From Sphingosinithalassobacter sp. CS137 (GTDB lineage Bacteria; Pseudomonadota; Alphaproteobacteria; Sphingomonadales; Sphingomonadaceae), in assembly GCF_014334115.1 (NCBI RefSeq), contig NZ_CP060494.1, positions 496,001 through 560,000 of the forward strand: 64,000 nucleotides of DNA, written 5' to 3'. Below the pieces are notes generated by a model. That model was not told where the DNA came from. It worked only from the letters and a program-made list of their open reading frames with translations, and searched no databases. Shown piece after piece: positions 1-7,729 of this stretch. Both the position numbers and the translations under genes were made by a program. How positions within the stretch are numbered: position 1 is the stretch's first letter; each line of letters opens with the position of its first letter.

Positions 1-417
1 ACGCAGCAGTTGCGCGACGAGAACGAGCGTTGCGCCGATCACACCGAGCGTCACTGCCGCGCCGTCGAATCCCAGGATCGTCATCTGGCGCAACAAAAGC
101 CCCGTGAGCAGCGGCGTGCCGATCACATTGAACAGCGCTCCGAAGAACAGCGCCAGCCCCACGCGAAGCAGCAGCCGGGGCACCACCATGTCGAACAACG
201 CGCCGCCCGCCAGCGCCTTGAGCGCCTGACGCACCATCCAGATCGCCCAGACATAAACGTACATCGGGAGATAGAGCAGCAGCAGGCTGGGCGCGAAGCT
301 GGGCGCGCGCACCATTCCCCAGAGCTGTACCAGCGCGAGCAAGAGCAACAGCGCGAAGGGCGCCGTGACGAGCCACATCAGCATGCGCGCACGCTGACGG
401 AGGGAGTGAACAGCCAT
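1..417 (-). CDS. DUF2975-like integral membrane protein, partial (3' end outside window)
   Basis: An open frame without a stop runs off the left edge; 139 codons are visible from an ATG at 417. The protein is strongly hydrophobic with about four membrane segments: an N-terminal one after a short basic leader, one ending in the motif YVYVWAIWMV, and two in the second half. The spacing of the segments and the stretch LKALAGGALFDMVVPRLLLR between helices 2 and 3 resemble the DUF2975 family, whose function is unknown and whose genes often precede a small Xre-type regulator. No such regulator is visible because the gene is cut. It is divergent from the ABC transporter pair, with 86 bases between the starts. 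The family call is tentative; another small four-helix membrane protein is possible. Confidence 0.55.
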   Translation of the reverse strand, partial: MAVHSLRQRARMLMWLVTAPFALLLLLALVQLWGMVRAPSFAPSLLLLYLPMYVYVWAIWMVRQALKALAGGALFDMVVPRLLLRVGLALFFGALFNVIGTPLLTGLLLRQMTILGFDGAAVTLGVIGATLVLVAQLLR

Positions 418-429
418 CGAGACGCTCCA

Positions 430-485
430 GCGAATTTAATCTTGACTTAAATTCGCACCCACAGCAGCTTTAAGCAAGAGTTAAA
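430..485. promoter_or_regulatory. Two operator-like inverted repeats in the divergent promoter region
   Basis: The first repeat is a perfect 10-base inverted repeat, GCGAATTTAA at 430-439 and TTAAATTCGC at 447-456, separated by 7 bases. The second is TTTAA at 469-473 and TTAAA at 481-485, again separated by 7 bases. Both contain the same core, TTTAA-N7-TTAAA, offset by 34 bp (about three helical turns). They lie in the only AT-rich stretch between the DUF2975-like gene and the ABC transporter, and the second ends 18 bases before the ABC start. This is the expected arrangement for a dimeric regulator controlling both directions. The identity of the regulator is unknown. Confidence 0.6.
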
Positions 486-503
486 TCATAGGAGCCGCGA
501 CCG

Positions 504-1391
504 ATGGTGCCTGCGCTTGAGACCGACCGACTGAGCAAGCGTTTCCGCAAGACCTTGGCGGTGGACGCAGTGTCGATCACCGTGCCGCGCCGCGCGATCT
601 ACGGCTTTCTCGGCGCGAACGGCGCGGGGAAGACGACGACGCTCAAGCTGGTGCTTGGCCTGCTGCGTCCCGACGCGGGCAGCATTCGCCTGTTCGGCAA
701 CGATCCGGCGCAGGCGCGGCTGCGCATCGGCTCGTTGATCGAAACGCCCTCGCTGTACGACCATCTCACCGGGCGCGAGAATCTCGATCTCACGCGCCGT
801 CTGCTCGGCCTTCCGACGCGCGAGATCGACCGGGTACTCGACATCGTCGACCTGCGCAGCGCGGCGCGGCGGCGCGCAGGGGGATATTCGCTCGGCATGC
901 GCCAGCGGCTGGCGATCGCCCGCGCGCTGCTCGGCGATCCGCGTCTGCTCATCCTCGACGAGCCTTCGAACGGGCTCGATCCCGATGGCATCCGCGACAT
1001 GCGCACGCTGCTCCGGCGCCTGCCGGAAATCGGCGACGTCACGCTGATCGTGTCGAGCCATCTGCTCGCGGAGATCGAACTGGTGGCGAGCCACGTCGGC
1101 ATGCTCCACAAGGGAAAGCTGCTCGTCGAAGCGCCGCTCGGCGAACTGACCGCGGCGGGCGGCGCAGTCGAGGTGCGCACGGGCGATCTCGCCGCCGCCG
1201 AGCGGATCGTCGGCGAGGCCGGCTTCGCTTTCGAACGCGTGGACGGCGACGCCCCGCTGCTCGTGCGCGGCGCTCCACCGGAGGCGATCGCGGCGCTCCT
1301 CGTCAGCCGCGGCCAATCGCTCTCGCACCTCGCGGCACGACGCAACTCGCTCGAGCAAATCTATCATCGGCAAGCTGCCCAGGCAGCGTGA
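504..1391 (+). CDS. ABC transporter ATP-binding protein (ABC-2 type, BcrA/lantibiotic-immunity-like)
   Basis: This is the ATPase subunit of an exporter, 295 aa. Walker A is GANGAGKTT (residues 37-45), the signature region is YSLGMRQRLAIARALL (from about 129) and Walker B is LLILDEPSNGLDP (about 149-161). The H-loop follows in VSSHLLAEIE. The C-terminal third ends in the LEQIYH motif usual for BcrA/CcmA-like ATPases that pair with ABC-2 permeases. A weak AGGAG lies upstream of the ATG. The permease gene follows after 7 bases, so the two form an operon. Its promoter is shared with the divergent DUF2975-like gene and contains twin operator-like repeats. The substrate cannot be read from the sequence; peptide or lipid export or self-immunity is typical of the family. 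Confidence 0.9.
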   Translation: MVPALETDRLSKRFRKTLAVDAVSITVPRRAIYGFLGANGAGKTTTLKLVLGLLRPDAGSIRLFGNDPAQARLRIGSLIETPSLYDHLTGRENLDLTRRLLGLPTREIDRVLDIVDLRSAARRRAGGYSLGMRQRLAIARALLGDPRLLILDEPSNGLDPDGIRDMRTLLRRLPEIGDVTLIVSSHLLAEIELVASHVGMLHKGKLLVEAPLGELTAAGGAVEVRTGDLAAAERIVGEAGFAFERVDGDAPLLVRGAPPEAIAALLVSRGQSLSHLAARRNSLEQIYHRQAAQAA

Positions 1392-1398
1392 GGAGACC

Positions 1399-2121
1399 AT
1401 GATGCTGCACCGCTATCTGATCGTCGAAATCCTCAAGCTGCGCCGTTCGCTCGCGCTGCTTCTCTGCCTGGCGGCGCCCAGCTGCGTCGCGATCCTGAAC
1501 CTGCTGATCGGCCTCGACAGCGAAGCCCCTGAGATCGAACTCGCGCGGGTCGGCGCCAGCTGCGCGGCGATCTGGTCGTTCGCGATGCTGCCGCTCGCCG
1601 TGACGGCACTGAGCGTGCTGATGGCACAGATGGAGCACGGCCCGCGCAGCTGGAACCACCTTCTCACGCTGCCTGGCGCACGCCCCAACGCGTTCCTCGC
1701 CAAGGCGCTGGTGATGCTGGTGCTGATCGCCGCGATGTCAGCACTGCTCTGGCTGGAGGCGCTGGGCGCCACCTGGCTCCTCGGGCAGCTGAAGCCACAG
1801 GCGACGGGCAACGCAGAGCCCGCGGCGCTCGCACTCACGCTCGCCAAGATGGCGGTGGCATCGATGCTCGTGGCGATGCTGCAGCTTTGGGTTGCGCTCC
1901 GATTTCGCAGCTTCGTGCCGCCGCTCGTCTTCGGGATCGCGGGCACCTTCGTCGCGATCGGCGCCACGACGGCACGGCAGGGCGTCTATTTCCCCTGGTT
2001 GCTGGCAGTGAACATCCTTTCGCTGCCCGAGCGCCAGAGCATCGCGCTTTGGCTGGGCAGCCTCGGCGGCGCCGCGGCACTGCTCGCCATGCTGGTCCAC
2101 CTCAGCCGCCGCGAAGCCTAG
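1399..2121 (+). CDS. ABC-2 type transporter permease
   Basis: Membrane subunit of the exporter, 240 aa, with six predicted membrane segments and little else. The first begins near residue 17 after a basic cytoplasmic leader, and the last ends just before the C-terminal LSRREA. The arrangement matches the lantibiotic-immunity/ABC-2 permeases (MutE/SpaE-like) that partner a BcrA-type ATPase. GAGGAG lies five bases before the first of two tandem ATG codons at 1399, which supports that start. The ATPase gene ends seven bases upstream. The glycosyltransferase gene begins 11 bases downstream and may be co-transcribed. Confidence 0.82.
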   Translation: MMLHRYLIVEILKLRRSLALLLCLAAPSCVAILNLLIGLDSEAPEIELARVGASCAAIWSFAMLPLAVTALSVLMAQMEHGPRSWNHLLTLPGARPNAFLAKALVMLVLIAAMSALLWLEALGATWLLGQLKPQATGNAEPAALALTLAKMAVASMLVAMLQLWVALRFRSFVPPLVFGIAGTFVAIGATTARQGVYFPWLLAVNILSLPERQSIALWLGSLGGAAALLAMLVHLSRREA

Positions 2122-2132
2122 CCGAACGTGGA

Positions 2133-3554
2133 ATGCAGAGCTATGCGGCGCCGATGGCGGCACTGCATACCCCGGCCGAACGGCGATTGTGGCTGGCGAT
2201 CGGAGCATTCGCAGCGTTCGGGCTGGCGCTGCGGATCGCTGCCGGACAGGGCGCGCTCTGGCTCGATGAGGCCTGGTCCGCCTGGTATGCGGATGCGACC
2301 GGGACGCCGCTCGGCGTCTTCCTGAACATCAACCACGACAACAATCATCATTTGAACACGCTGTGGTTGCAGCTGGTCGGAGCCGATGCCCCGCCGCTCG
2401 TGCAGCGGGCGCTCTCGATCCTCACCGGTACCGCCGCCGTTTTCGTCGCCGCGATGATCGCCCGGCGCCAGGGCGCGTGGCCGGCGCTGCTGGCGGCGCT
2501 GCTGTTCGCCGTGTCGCCGATGCTGGTGACCTATGGCGCAGAGGCGCGCGGCTATGCGCCGATGCTGCTGGCGCTCCTGCTCGTCACGCTGGTCGTGCTG
2601 CAGTGGCTCGATGCGCCGAGCGAGCGCCCGCTGCATGCGGGCGGCGTCGCCATCGCCGTAGCGCTCGGCATGCTGGCACAGCTCACGATGATCTTCGGCC
2701 TCGCCGCGATCGCGGTTGCAGCGGGCGCGGGGCTCCTGCTGCGCATGCCGTGGCGCAGCGCATTGAAGCAGGGGCTTCCGCTGATGCTGGCCTTGTTCGC
2801 CCCTGCGCTCGGAGTGATCGCGCTGGTTCTCGGGATCGGCGCCGCGCAAGACGGCTTCCAGTTCGGCAACATCGACACATTCAGCCCCACGGCATGGGCC
2901 GAGGGACTGGCAATGCTGCTGCGCTATGCGGTCGGCGGCCCCGTGGCTCTTGCCGTCGCGATCGCGCTGGCCGTGTTCGCAGCGACTCGCTTGAAGTCGC
3001 TGACCAGCGACGTGATCCTCTTCGTCACGATGACGGTCGCGGTGCCGCTGGGCCTGCTCGTCCTTCAGTTCGGAAACGCGGGCATGCCGCGATACCATCT
3101 CGTCGGCGGCGTCGGCTTGCTGATGCTCGCGGCCGTGGGCGGCGGGACGTTGTTCGCCCGGCGCGGCGCCGCGCACTGGATCGCGGCCGCGTGCCTGGTG
3201 ACGATCACGGCCGGGGCACTGATCGCCGACCGCTCGATCATCGAGAATCGCCGCGCCGATCCGAGCCTCGCCATCGAGGCGATGCAGCGCCGCGCTCCCG
3301 CCGGCACGGCGGTGGCAGTCGAGCGCGATCGCGCCTTCGCCGTGCTCGAGATCGCGGCGCTGCAGGCGAACTATCCGCTCGTCATCGAAGAGGCCCGCTG
3401 CCCGGCCGCGCGCTTCCTGTTCATCGACCGCGACGGCAACCAGCCCTTCCCCGCCCAGCCGCAACGCTGCGGTGTGCGCTTCGCCACGGTCGCCGAGAGC
3501 GAAGCCGAAGGGCTGTCGGGATCACATTGGCAGCTCTACCAGGCCATCCCATAG
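2133..3554 (+). CDS. Membrane glycosyltransferase, GT-C fold (glycosyltransferase family 39-like)
   Basis: Predicted 473-aa polytopic membrane protein with about ten helices and a soluble C-terminal part after residue 380. After the first helix comes LWLDEAWSAWY with the acidic pair Asp45-Glu46, where ArnT/PMT-type GT-C enzymes carry their catalytic acidic residues. A His/Asn-rich loop, NINHDNNHHLNTLW, follows. Such enzymes transfer a sugar from a polyprenyl phosphate to a lipid or protein on the periplasmic face. The open frame extends upstream into the ABC permease in another reading frame, so I chose the ATG at 2133; 2154 (MAALHT) is an alternative. Donor and acceptor are unknown. Confidence 0.72.
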   Translation: MQSYAAPMAALHTPAERRLWLAIGAFAAFGLALRIAAGQGALWLDEAWSAWYADATGTPLGVFLNINHDNNHHLNTLWLQLVGADAPPLVQRALSILTGTAAVFVAAMIARRQGAWPALLAALLFAVSPMLVTYGAEARGYAPMLLALLLVTLVVLQWLDAPSERPLHAGGVAIAVALGMLAQLTMIFGLAAIAVAAGAGLLLRMPWRSALKQGLPLMLALFAPALGVIALVLGIGAAQDGFQFGNIDTFSPTAWAEGLAMLLRYAVGGPVALAVAIALAVFAATRLKSLTSDVILFVTMTVAVPLGLLVLQFGNAGMPRYHLVGGVGLLMLAAVGGGTLFARRGAAHWIAAACLVTITAGALIADRSIIENRRADPSLAIEAMQRRAPAGTAVAVERDRAFAVLEIAALQANYPLVIEEARCPAARFLFIDRDGNQPFPAQPQRCGVRFATVAESEAEGLSGSHWQLYQAIP

Positions 3555-3590
3555 TTGCCCCGGGCCGCCCACAAGCGCACAAGGGGCCCC

Positions 3591-4769
3591 ATGTTCTTTT
3601 CCTTCGTCGACGAACTGCGCGCCGCCGGCATCTCCGCCAGCATGAAGGAGCATCTGCTGCTTCTCGAAGCGCTCGACCGTGATGTGATCGAGGCGACGCC
3701 CGAAGCCTTTTATTACCTCGCGCGCGCCACGTTCGTGAAGGACGAGGGACTGCTCGACCGGTTCGACCAGGTGTTTGCGAAGGTGTTTCGCGGCATCGCC
3801 AGCGACTATGGCGTCGCGCCCGCCGAAATCCCCGAGGAATGGCTCAAGGCCATCGCGGAGAAATATCTCAGCCCGGAGGAGATGGAAGCGATCAAGTCGC
3901 TCGGCTCGTGGGACGAGATCATGGAGACGCTGAAGAAGCGCCTCGAGGAGCAACAGGGCCGGCATCAGGGCGGCAACAAATGGATCGGCACCGGCGGCAC
4001 CTCGCCCTACGGCAATTCGGGCTATAATCCCGAAGGCGTGCGGATCGGCGGCGAAAGCCGGCACAAGCGCGCGGTGAAGGTGTGGGACCAGCGCGCCTTC
4101 AAGAACCTCGACAACACGCGCGAACTGGGCACGCGCAACATCAAGGTGGCGCTCCGCCGCCTGCGCCGCTTCGCGCGCGAGGGCGCCGCCGACGAGCTGG
4201 ACCTGGACGCCACCGTCGCGGGAACCGCGCGGCAGGGCTGGCTCGACATCCAGATGCGTCCCGAGCGCCACAATGCGGTCAAGCTGCTGCTCTTCCTCGA
4301 CGTGGGCGGATCGATGGACCCGTTCATCAAGGTCTGCGAGGAGCTGTTTTCGGCCGCGACCAGCGAATTCAAGAACCTCGAATTCTTCTACTTCCACAAC
4401 TGCCCCTATGAGGGGGTGTGGAAGGACAATCGCCGCCGCTTCAGCGAGCGGACGCCAACGTGGGACGTGCTCCACAAATATGGCCACGACTATAAGCTGG
4501 TCTTCGTCGGCGACGCGTCGATGAGCCCCTATGAAATCACGCATCCGGGCGGATCGGTCGAACATTTCAACGAGGAAGCGGGCGCGGGGTGGTTGCAGCG
4601 GCTGACCAATACCTATCCGGCCGCGGTCTGGCTCAATCCGGTGCCCGAGCAGCATTGGGGCTATTCGCAGTCGGTTCGCCTGATCCGCGAGCTGATGACC
4701 GATCGCATGTACCCGCTGACGCTCGACGGGTTGGACGAGGCAATGCGGGAACTGAGCCGCAAGCGCTGA
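3591..4769 (+). CDS. VWA domain-containing protein, CoxE-like
   Basis: A 392-aa cytoplasmic protein of the CoxE-like VWA family. The N-terminal half is helical and acidic, followed by a Gly/Asn-rich linker (about residues 125-155). The VWA domain begins at LLLFLDVGGSMDPF (Asp237). The metal-site motif reads DVGGS rather than the usual DxSxS: the first serine is glycine. FHNCPYEGVWKDNRRRF and FVGDASMSPYE follow, as in the family. CoxE-like proteins usually work with a MoxR-type AAA+ ATPase to insert metals or remodel enzymes, but no such ATPase is in the window. I prefer the ATG at 3591 (MFFSFVDELR) over an upstream TTG at 3555. The gene is convergent with the Hpt-like gene, with a six-base gap. 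Confidence 0.85.
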   Translation: MFFSFVDELRAAGISASMKEHLLLLEALDRDVIEATPEAFYYLARATFVKDEGLLDRFDQVFAKVFRGIASDYGVAPAEIPEEWLKAIAEKYLSPEEMEAIKSLGSWDEIMETLKKRLEEQQGRHQGGNKWIGTGGTSPYGNSGYNPEGVRIGGESRHKRAVKVWDQRAFKNLDNTRELGTRNIKVALRRLRRFAREGAADELDLDATVAGTARQGWLDIQMRPERHNAVKLLLFLDVGGSMDPFIKVCEELFSAATSEFKNLEFFYFHNCPYEGVWKDNRRRFSERTPTWDVLHKYGHDYKLVFVGDASMSPYEITHPGGSVEHFNEEAGAGWLQRLTNTYPAAVWLNPVPEQHWGYSQSVRLIRELMTDRMYPLTLDGLDEAMRELSRKR

Positions 4770-4775
4770 CTCGGC

Positions 4776-5069
4776 TCAGAGCCGATCGACTGCCCTGCCC
4801 AGCTTGCGCAGCATTGCGGCATCGCCGGGCCGGCCCTCCGCCGCCTCGTTCGCCAGCGCGAGGAGGCGCACCGCGCCGAAGCTCGCGGCGAGCCCCTTGA
4901 GGCGAAGTGCCGCCGACTGCCACTCCACGGCGGTGTCCGCCGCCTTCATCGTCTGAATGCCGCGCTGTGCGCCTTCGAGAAACGCTTCGCGCAACTCTGC
5001 GATCAGCGCGGGCTCGTCGCCCACGGCCGCCGCGAGTGTCGCATCGATTGCACCAGGATCATACGCCAT
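4776..5069 (-). CDS. Hpt-domain-like protein lacking the phospho-acceptor histidine
   Basis: Small all-helical protein of 97 aa. The stretch SAALRLKGLAASFGAVRLLALANEAAEG matches the core helix of histidine phosphotransfer domains, where the pattern is H-x-L-K-G. Here the aligned position is Leu55 (L-R-L-K-G), so phosphotransfer by the usual route is not possible. The protein may be a structural or docking relative of Hpt domains. I chose the ATG at 5069; an in-frame ATG at 5090 is possible, and neither has a clear ribosome-binding site. No histidine kinase or response regulator lies nearby. The divergent neighbour is the TipN-like gene. Confidence 0.6.
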   Translation of the reverse strand: MAYDPGAIDATLAAAVGDEPALIAELREAFLEGAQRGIQTMKAADTAVEWQSAALRLKGLAASFGAVRLLALANEAAEGRPGDAAMLRKLGRAVDRL

Positions 5070-5151
5070 CGGAAAGCTTCTAACCGGCATCGGCTTAATG
5101 CTTCGTTTCGGCTGGTGTTGGTTGCCTGAAGAAACGTGGTAAATAGACGAG

Positions 5152-7461
5152 ATGACAGGGGCATCGAACGCGGAAGCCGCAGTGACGGCAAGGCACGACG
5201 GCGACGAGCTGTTGCTTTCGGACACCGTAGAGGATGCGGCCTCCGCATCGCCGCCGGCCGAGCGGGACGACACGGCGTTCGGCGACGAAGGTCCGGCGGG
5301 ACGCAGCTTCGGCTGGATGCTGCCGGCGCTCGCGATACTGGCCGTGCTTGCCTGGTTTGCCGGAATGCTGTGGCTTGCCGCTCCGGCACTGCGCACGCCC
5401 CTGGCGCCGATCGAGCTGGTGCAGTTCATCGGCGCGCTCTGTGTCCCGCCGGCCCTTGTGGGCATTCTCTATCTGCTCGGACTGCGCACCAGCAGGGCGG
5501 AGGCGCGTCGCTGGAGGAGCACCGCCCGCGCGATGCGCGCCGAAGCCGCGAGCCTGGAGCGCGTGCTCGGCACACTTTCGACCAAGCTCGATGCGAACCG
5601 CAGGGAACTCGCCGAGCAGACGACCTTGCTCATCACTGCCGGGGACGGCGCGGTCGAGCGATTGCAGGCAGTGGCGAACGGCATGGGGCACGAGGCGCGG
5701 TCGGTCGAGACGAGCGCCACAACGCTCAGTTCGGCGGCGCGCGATGCCACGAAGAGCATCGAGATCATTCTCTCGTCGGTACCCAAGGCGCACGAGCAGC
5801 TCCGCGACATGCGCGAGACGATCGATGCCGCCGGCCTGGGCGCGGGCGAGCGCGCCAGTGCGCTGGAGGCGCAATTCGTGGCGCTCGCCGAGCGCGGCCG
5901 GGAAGCCGATACGATCGCCGGCGGCGCCGCGCAGAAGCTTGCCGCGCACCTCCAGCGGATGGAAGCGACGAGCGAAACGACGCGCAACCGGCTCGAGGAA
6001 GTCACCGGGCACATGTCTGCCGCAGTGGAGGATATTCTCGCGCGAACGGCACAGGCGGTCGACGAGGCCCGGCGGGGGATCGACGCGCAGGGGGCGGCGA
6101 TTCGGGCGATGCTCGACGCCAATCAGGCGGCGCTGGATCGGTCCGGCAAGGATGCCGCCGATGCGCTAGCCGAGCGCGTGTCGGCGGTCGAGGAGACGCT
6201 TTCGCGCGTGTCGCTGCGGCTGGGCGAGGAACAGGGGCGGAGCGATGCGCTCTTTGCGGGGCTTTCGGAAGGCATCGCTCAGGCCAATGCCGACTTCGCC
6301 GATCTCCATGCAAGCGGCACCGAGCGGGCACAGGCACTCGCGGCAACGATCAGTGCGCTTACCGGCTCGATCGGCGCGATGACCGAGGCGATGCGAACCG
6401 GCGACGACACGGCGCACAAGGTGATCGGCACCGCCGAGGAACTGCTGACCGCGCTGGATGCCTCCGCGCGCGAGATCGACGAGACATTGCCGCAGGCGTT
6501 GGAGCGGCTCGATGCACGGATCGGCGCGAGCCGCAAGGTCGTGGCCGATTCGAAGCCGGAACTGCTTGCCCTGGTGACCGCCGCCGAAAGCACGCACGAT
6601 GCGATCGAGGCGATTGCGGACGTCGTCGCCAAGCAGCGCGAGACGCTGGACAAGACCTCGCAACAGCTGCTCGACACCCTCGACAGCGGGCGCGAGAAGG
6701 CACAGTCGCTCGAAACCATCGTCGACGAGGCAATCACCACGACGCAACGCTTTGCGGAGGATGCCGCCCCTGCCCTGGTCGAGGCTCTGGTGCGCGTTCG
6801 AGAGACCGCGGCAGCGGCTGCCAAGCAGGCGCGCGAGACGCTCGGAAGCGTGGTGCCCGAGGCGGAGCGCGCGCTGGAGGATGCCGGCGCCGGTGCGCTT
6901 CGCCGGGCCGTGGACGGCGCCGTGAAGCGTCAGCTTGCCGAGCTTGCCGAGACTACCGAGGCGGCGGTGGGCGCCGCGACACTGGCTTCGGAGCGCCTCG
7001 CGCAGCAGATGCTCGCTATTGCCGAGACCACTGCCTCCGTCGAGAGCCGCATCGAGGACGCACGCGCCGAGCGCGAGCGGGCCGACAGCGACAGCTTCGC
7101 GCGCCGCGTCTCGTTGCTGATCGAAGCGCTCAATTCAGCGTCGATCGATATCACCAAGAGCTTCTCGCAAGAGGTATCCGACAGCGCCTGGGCGGCCTAT
7201 CTGAAGGGCGACCGGGGGGTTTTCACTCGGCGCGCGGTGCGGTTGCTCGATGCAGGCGAGGCACGGCAGATCGCAGCGCTTTACGATGCCGACGAGGGCT
7301 TCCGCGACAACGTCAATCGCTACATTCATGATTTCGAGGCGATGCTGCGCCAGATCCTGGCGCTGCGCGACGGTTCGCCGCTCGGCGTGACGCTTCTTTC
7401 TTCGGACATGGGCAAGCTGTATGTCGCGCTCGCCCAAGCGATCGAGCGGCTGCGAACCTGA
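5152..7461 (+). CDS. TipN-like polar coiled-coil membrane protein (candidate)
   Basis: A 769-aa protein: an acidic cytoplasmic leader of about 53 residues, two membrane helices (about 54-77 and 87-111), then roughly 500 residues of Ala/Glu/Arg-rich helical coiled coil, and a conserved-looking C-terminal globular segment of about 120 residues with GDRGVFTRRAVRLLDAGEAR and a run ending KLYVALAQAIERL. Two N-terminal helices followed by a very long coiled coil is the architecture of Caulobacter TipN, the birth-scar polarity factor. Sphingomonad homologues are often annotated only as hypothetical or ATPase. The call rests on architecture and my memory of the C-terminal motif, so it is an inference. 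No nucleotide-binding motif is visible. Confidence 0.55.
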   Translation: MTGASNAEAAVTARHDGDELLLSDTVEDAASASPPAERDDTAFGDEGPAGRSFGWMLPALAILAVLAWFAGMLWLAAPALRTPLAPIELVQFIGALCVPPALVGILYLLGLRTSRAEARRWRSTARAMRAEAASLERVLGTLSTKLDANRRELAEQTTLLITAGDGAVERLQAVANGMGHEARSVETSATTLSSAARDATKSIEIILSSVPKAHEQLRDMRETIDAAGLGAGERASALEAQFVALAERGREADTIAGGAAQKLAAHLQRMEATSETTRNRLEEVTGHMSAAVEDILARTAQAVDEARRGIDAQGAAIRAMLDANQAALDRSGKDAADALAERVSAVEETLSRVSLRLGEEQGRSDALFAGLSEGIAQANADFADLHASGTERAQALAATISALTGSIGAMTEAMRTGDDTAHKVIGTAEELLTALDASAREIDETLPQALERLDARIGASRKVVADSKPELLALVTAAESTHDAIEAIADVVAKQRETLDKTSQQLLDTLDSGREKAQSLETIVDEAITTTQRFAEDAAPALVEALVRVRETAAAAAKQARETLGSVVPEAERALEDAGAGALRRAVDGAVKRQLAELAETTEAAVGAATLASERLAQQMLAIAETTASVESRIEDARAERERADSDSFARRVSLLIEALNSASIDITKSFSQEVSDSAWAAYLKGDRGVFTRRAVRLLDAGEARQIAALYDADEGFRDNVNRYIHDFEAMLRQILALRDGSPLGVTLLSSDMGKLYVALAQAIERLRT

Positions 7462-7464
7462 AGA

Positions 7465-7725
7465 TCAGCGCGCCCAGTCGAGCATGTCCGGCGTGATCCA
7501 GCCGTAGGTATAGTTCAGATAGAAGAGCGTGAAGAAGATCGTACCGACGATCGTCGTGCGAATCAGCATCCGCCCGAAACGGAAGCCGTGGGGCGCACTC
7601 TCGGCCTGACCCGGGACCAGCTCGGCACCCGCCTCCTCGTCGGTCCGGACGCCGAACGGGAGCACCAGGAAGACCGAGAACACCCAGAACAGGAAATAGA
7701 TCGCAATCGCAGATTCGATCCCCAT
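7465..7725 (-). CDS. DUF1467 family membrane protein
   Basis: Small protein of 86 aa with two membrane helices, one at the N terminus (IAIYFLFWVFSVFLVLPFGV) and one near the C terminus (TTIVGTIFFTLFYLNYTYGW). The loop between them is acidic and contains VRTDEEAG. The first-helix motif FxVLPFGVRTDEE is the mark of the alphaproteobacterial DUF1467 family, of unknown function. The gene starts four bases after the RNase J stop, so it is probably the last gene of the birA-coaX-rnj run. It is convergent with the TipN-like gene, with only three bases between them. Confidence 0.85.
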   Translation of the reverse strand: MGIESAIAIYFLFWVFSVFLVLPFGVRTDEEAGAELVPGQAESAPHGFRFGRMLIRTTIVGTIFFTLFYLNYTYGWITPDMLDWAR

Positions 7726-7729
7726 CGCG

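Noticed and set aside
5136..7331. 731-codon plus-strand frame overlapping the TipN-like gene
   Set aside because: Arg/Gly-rich sequence without hydrophobic structure. The competing frame has two membrane helices and a regular coiled coil.
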